This document shows, piece after piece, positions 8,801 through 10,000 of a DNA stretch of 10,000 nt. Made by a program: the position numbers and the translations under genes. The stretch's first letter is position 1; each line of letters starts with the position of its first letter. Below the pieces are notes generated by a model, which ran no database searches, was not told where the DNA came from, and saw only the letters and a program-made list of their open reading frames with translations. Origin of the DNA: Chrysomallon squamiferum (lineage: Eukaryota > Mollusca > Gastropoda > Neomphalida > Peltospiridae); the NCBI GenBank assembly GCA_012295275.1, contig CM022666.1, forward strand, positions 3,391,116-3,401,115, written 5' to 3'.

Positions 8801-9468
8801 GAGTGAGGAAATAATTTTAATTCAGGTTTTGGAACTTTTTTATATATTTTTTTATATATATACTGGCACAAGTAGTCATTTATTTACATTGAAAACTAAC
8901 ATATTAATATTCATAAATGCAAAAGTACTATTGTTTTGGTCTTGAAATTTTCTTTTTTTTTTTCAGGTACAATTTCTGAAAGTTAATGTTATTTAAGTGC
9001 CATGAATAAATTAATTATTGTTATGTCCAGGTTTTTTAAATAATTTTATTCACACTTGAGAAGTTATATTATTCAAGGTTGGAAACAAAATATTCACACA
9101 TAAAAATCTTGTGTCTCTCAACATTTTTTTATTATTATTCAAGTAATGAAAGTAGTTATGTTGAAGTTCTGTTATTCAGATTAAAAAAATTAGTGCATTC
9201 AGTAACACTGCTTAAAAATCATGAGCAATATTATTTATACTCTGACATTTAAAATGAAGAAACGTTATTAATATTCATGAAGTAATACTAATGTTTCAGT
9301 AGCTGTGAAAATGAAGCTGAAACATTTTATTTGCATTTTGGTTTTTTAAAGTTTATTTAATGGTAGAAATTAATTTTTCTTTGCACAGGAAAATGGCTGT
9401 CTATGATGACTGGAGTTCAATTGTTATTCATGTCGCTATGGACAACACAGTTATAGAAGAAGACATCA
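4559..9468 (+). CDS. ATG4B: ATG4 autophagy cysteine protease, 5' seven coding exons (partial, one frame break)
   Basis: ATG4 is a cytosolic C54-family cysteine protease. It trims the C terminus of ATG8/LC3/GABARAP to expose the glycine used for lipidation, and later removes ATG8 from phosphatidylethanolamine. I joined exons 4559-4571, 5433-5531, 6596-6666, 7020-7118, 8073-8171, 8726-8798 and 9389-9468. The conceptual protein starts [12 protein letters not shown] and aligns with human ATG4B, as I know it, almost without gaps. Recognisable blocks are EEFPRTEEP (17-25), [16 protein letters not shown] (48-63), [12 protein letters not shown] (71-82, catalytic Cys74), YSIHQI (122-127), [15 protein letters not shown] (139-153) and AMDNTV (168-173). 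Cys74 has the same number as in human ATG4B once one missing base in exon 3 is allowed for. The catalytic Asp and His lie beyond the right edge; about 178 of roughly 390 residues are here. There is no long N-terminal extension as in ATG4C/D. The A versus B assignment is uncertain and a single invertebrate co-orthologue is likely. It is transcribed away from the nitrobindin gene. Confidence 0.95.
4572..5432 (+). other. ATG4 intron 1
   Basis: AT-rich intron from donor gtaaga to acceptor tttttcag. It contains a more complex patch at about 4925-5030 of unknown origin, a (TTTA)n/(TTA)n microsatellite at 5189-5251 and TATG-rich sequence near 5310-5380. No coding match seen. Confidence 0.8.
5433..5531 (+). 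CDS. ATG4B: ATG4 coding exon 2
   Basis: Encodes residues 5-38 (99 nt, phase 1 to 1): [16 protein letters not shown] followed by [17 protein letters not shown]. The acceptor is tttttcag and the donor gtacgt. The EP..ILG..Y block is the family signature before the protease core. The Trp that precedes ILG in the human and fly proteins I recall is His27 here. The human N-terminal LIR-like YDTL is not evident. Confidence 0.93.
5630..5836. repeat. (CA)n followed by (GT)n, inverted microsatellite pair in ATG4 intron 2
   Basis: A CA-rich tract covers about 5630-5720, with (AC)10 at 5653-5672. A GT tract follows at 5797-5836 (about 40 bases). The two are complementary and could pair in the transcript. 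Confidence 0.93.
6050..6416. repeat. Degenerate tandem array of about 31-bp units in ATG4 intron 2
   Basis: Diverged copies resemble agattagtgatggaactgga followed by ttactg. Clear unit starts occur at about 6171, 6202, 6235, 6264, 6296, 6368 and 6399, with most spacings 29-33 bp. More decayed copies are recognisable back to about 6050. Confidence 0.75.
6596..6666 (+). CDS. ATG4B: ATG4 coding exon 3, one base short
   Basis: From acceptor tttttag to donor gtaggt the exon is 71 nt, whereas a phase 1-to-1 exon must be a multiple of three (72). The first part reads [10 protein letters not shown] in frame with exon 2; the last part reads [14 protein letters not shown] in frame with exon 4. Both match ATG4 closely, but the frames differ by one base, and the switch falls at tgt/tca around 6622-6626. 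Read straight through, translation stops at the TAG codon at 6664-6666. A missing T in the consensus is the simplest reading; a true deletion is possible. Confidence 0.92.
6667..7019 (+). other. ATG4 intron 3
   Basis: AT-rich, with (ATC)n at about 6963-6979 and (ACT)n at about 6980-6993 just before the T-rich acceptor. Nothing else recognised. Confidence 0.8.
7020..7118 (+). CDS. ATG4B: ATG4 coding exon 4 (catalytic cysteine)
   Basis: A 99-nt phase 1-to-1 exon encoding [19 protein letters not shown] and then [14 protein letters not shown]. The codon at 7055-7057 is the catalytic Cys74 in GWGCMLRCG. The acceptor tttttttatag is good. The donor, gttcat, matches the consensus only at GT, but homology ends exactly there and the phase fits exon 5. 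Confidence 0.95.
7119..7641 (+). other. ATG4 intron 4, part before the minisatellite
   Basis: TTTA-rich sequence, a (TCA)n run at about 7266-7282, and a perfect 10-bp inverted repeat (7440-7449 with 7483-7492). No coding segment matching ATG4. Confidence 0.75.
7642..7848. repeat. Three tandem 69-bp minisatellite copies in ATG4 intron 4
   Basis: Units are 7642-7710, 7711-7779 and 7780-7848, each starting aaagcaacttcatgatcatc and ending cacagagggg. Units 2 and 3 appear identical; unit 1 differs at one position (c for t in the gtttt-atctc stretch). Because 69 is divisible by three, frames without a stop in one unit stay open across all three, giving spurious ORFs on both strands. Confidence 0.96.
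8011..8050. repeat. (GT)n beside ATG4 exon 5 acceptor
   Basis: GT-rich tract, pure at 8021-8036, ending four bases before the upstream candidate acceptor tgtgtag. It partly replaces the usual pyrimidine tract. Confidence 0.92.
8073..8171 (+). CDS. ATG4B: ATG4 coding exon 5
   Basis: Encodes [20 protein letters not shown] and then [13 protein letters not shown], matching the ATG4 segment that ends YSIHQ. I chose the acceptor actatgcag at 8071-8072 because it gives RHLSR-E-WRW, with the same spacing as human RHLGRDWRW. An in-frame acceptor, tgtgtag, lies 18 nt upstream (exon start 8055) and would insert six residues. The donor gtgagt is consensus. Confidence 0.9.
8172..8725 (+). other. ATG4 intron 5 with (CA)n and (TA)n
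   Basis: Contains (AC)n at 8328-8354, a TA-rich run at about 8371-8392 and a second CA-rich tract at about 8466-8543. No extra conserved exon seen. Confidence 0.85.
8726..8798 (+). CDS. ATG4B: ATG4 coding exon 6
   Basis: A 73-nt exon (phase 1 to 2) encoding [12 protein letters not shown] and then [13 protein letters not shown]. The Trp at conceptual residue 141 corresponds to human Trp142, which lies over the active-site cleft in the known ATG4B structure. Acceptor cttttacag and donor gtgagt are both strong. Confidence 0.95.
8799..9388 (+). other. ATG4 intron 6
   Basis: AT-rich intron without a long microsatellite, from donor gtgagt to acceptor ttgcacag. No other feature supported. Confidence 0.8.
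9389..9468 (+). CDS. ATG4B: ATG4 coding exon 7, last in window
   Basis: An 80-nt exon (phase 2 to 1) encoding [14 protein letters not shown] and then [12 protein letters not shown], matching the ATG4 stretch that ends AMDNTV. Acceptor ttgcacag and donor gtaagt are canonical. Further exons carrying the catalytic Asp and His must lie to the right of the window. Confidence 0.95.
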
Positions 9469-10000
9469 GTAAGTTAGACTCTTTATTTATTTATTTATTT
9501 ACTTAGTTACTTACTTACTTACTTACTTAGTTACTTTGTTATTTACATATTTATTTTATTTTATTTTATTTTATTTTATTTTATTTATTTATTTTTATTT
9601 TTCATTTTTGTTTCTTATTTTCTTTCACTTTTATTCATTTATTCATTTATTTGTAACTTCATTATTTTTATATTTTTTTTATACATTTATTGATATATAT
9701 ATTCTTTTTTCTTATTTTTTTATTTTCATATTTTATTTAATTTATTTTTTATTTTTTTATTTATATATTTATATATTTATTTTTATTTATTTATTTATTT
9801 ATTTTTATTTACTTACTCATTTATTATTTTTTTTACTTATTTTATTTTTAATTTATTTATTTATTATTTATTTATTTATTTATTTACTTTATTTTACATT
9901 TTACTTTTAGTTATTTTTAATTTTATTTATTTATTTATATATTTATTCATTTACTTATTTTTAAATTAATTAATTAATTAATTAATTTATTTATTTATTT
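9469..10000. repeat. (TTTA)n/(TTAC)n/(TTTTA)n low-complexity tract, start of ATG4 intron 7
   Basis: TTTA at about 9483-9500, TTAC at about 9501-9530 and TTTTA at 9551-9585, then imperfect TTTA/TTTTTA to the end with TTAA units near 9966-9986. The 124-codon ORF at 9536-9910 is an artefact of this composition. Confidence 0.95.

Noticed and set aside
9536-9910. 124-residue Phe/Tyr/Leu-rich ORF resembling a membrane protein
   Set aside because: It is the translation of TTTA/TTTTA low-complexity DNA in intron 7.

Overview
The window looks like an animal nuclear genome: very AT-rich, crowded with microsatellites ((ATT)n, (TTTA)n, (CA)n, (GT)n), with short exons bounded by GT...AG sites and introns of roughly 0.3 to 1.9 kb. 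No prokaryotic gene organisation is visible. The texture and the protein similarities fit a lophotrochozoan, plausibly a mollusc or cephalopod; that assignment is inference.

Two protein-coding genes are arranged head to head. On the minus strand, from about 4086 down past the left edge, lies a nitrobindin gene (the heme-binding beta-barrel that forms the C-terminal domain of vertebrate THAP4). Five coding exons are seen (4086-4075, 2224-2158, 1852-1690, 859-750, 295-191); the C-terminal part lies off the window. On the plus strand, from 4559 past the right edge, lies an ATG4 autophagy cysteine protease of the ATG4A/B type. Seven coding exons are seen (4559-4571, 5433-5531, 6596-6666, 7020-7118, 8073-8171, 8726-8798, 9389-9468), covering about the first 178 residues including the catalytic Cys74. 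The Asp/His half of the catalytic site is off the window. The two start codons are about 470 bp apart, so 4087-4558 is probably a shared bidirectional promoter. Both genes begin with tiny coding exons (12 and 13 nt). The two proteins have no known joint role; the link visible here is promoter sharing.

Each gene carries one single-base frame disruption inside an otherwise well conserved exon: one base short in ATG4 exon 3 near 6624, and one base extra in nitrobindin exon 5 near 269. Splice sites and all other exon frames are intact, so consensus errors in the assembly are the simplest explanation; real alleles or early pseudogenisation are alternatives. The introns hold microsatellites, a 3 x 69-bp minisatellite, a decayed array of about 31-bp units, and a partial copy of the tail of nitrobindin exon 4 embedded in an (ATT)n tract. 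I found no tRNA, rRNA, CRISPR array or intact transposon, and no convincing novel biological system.
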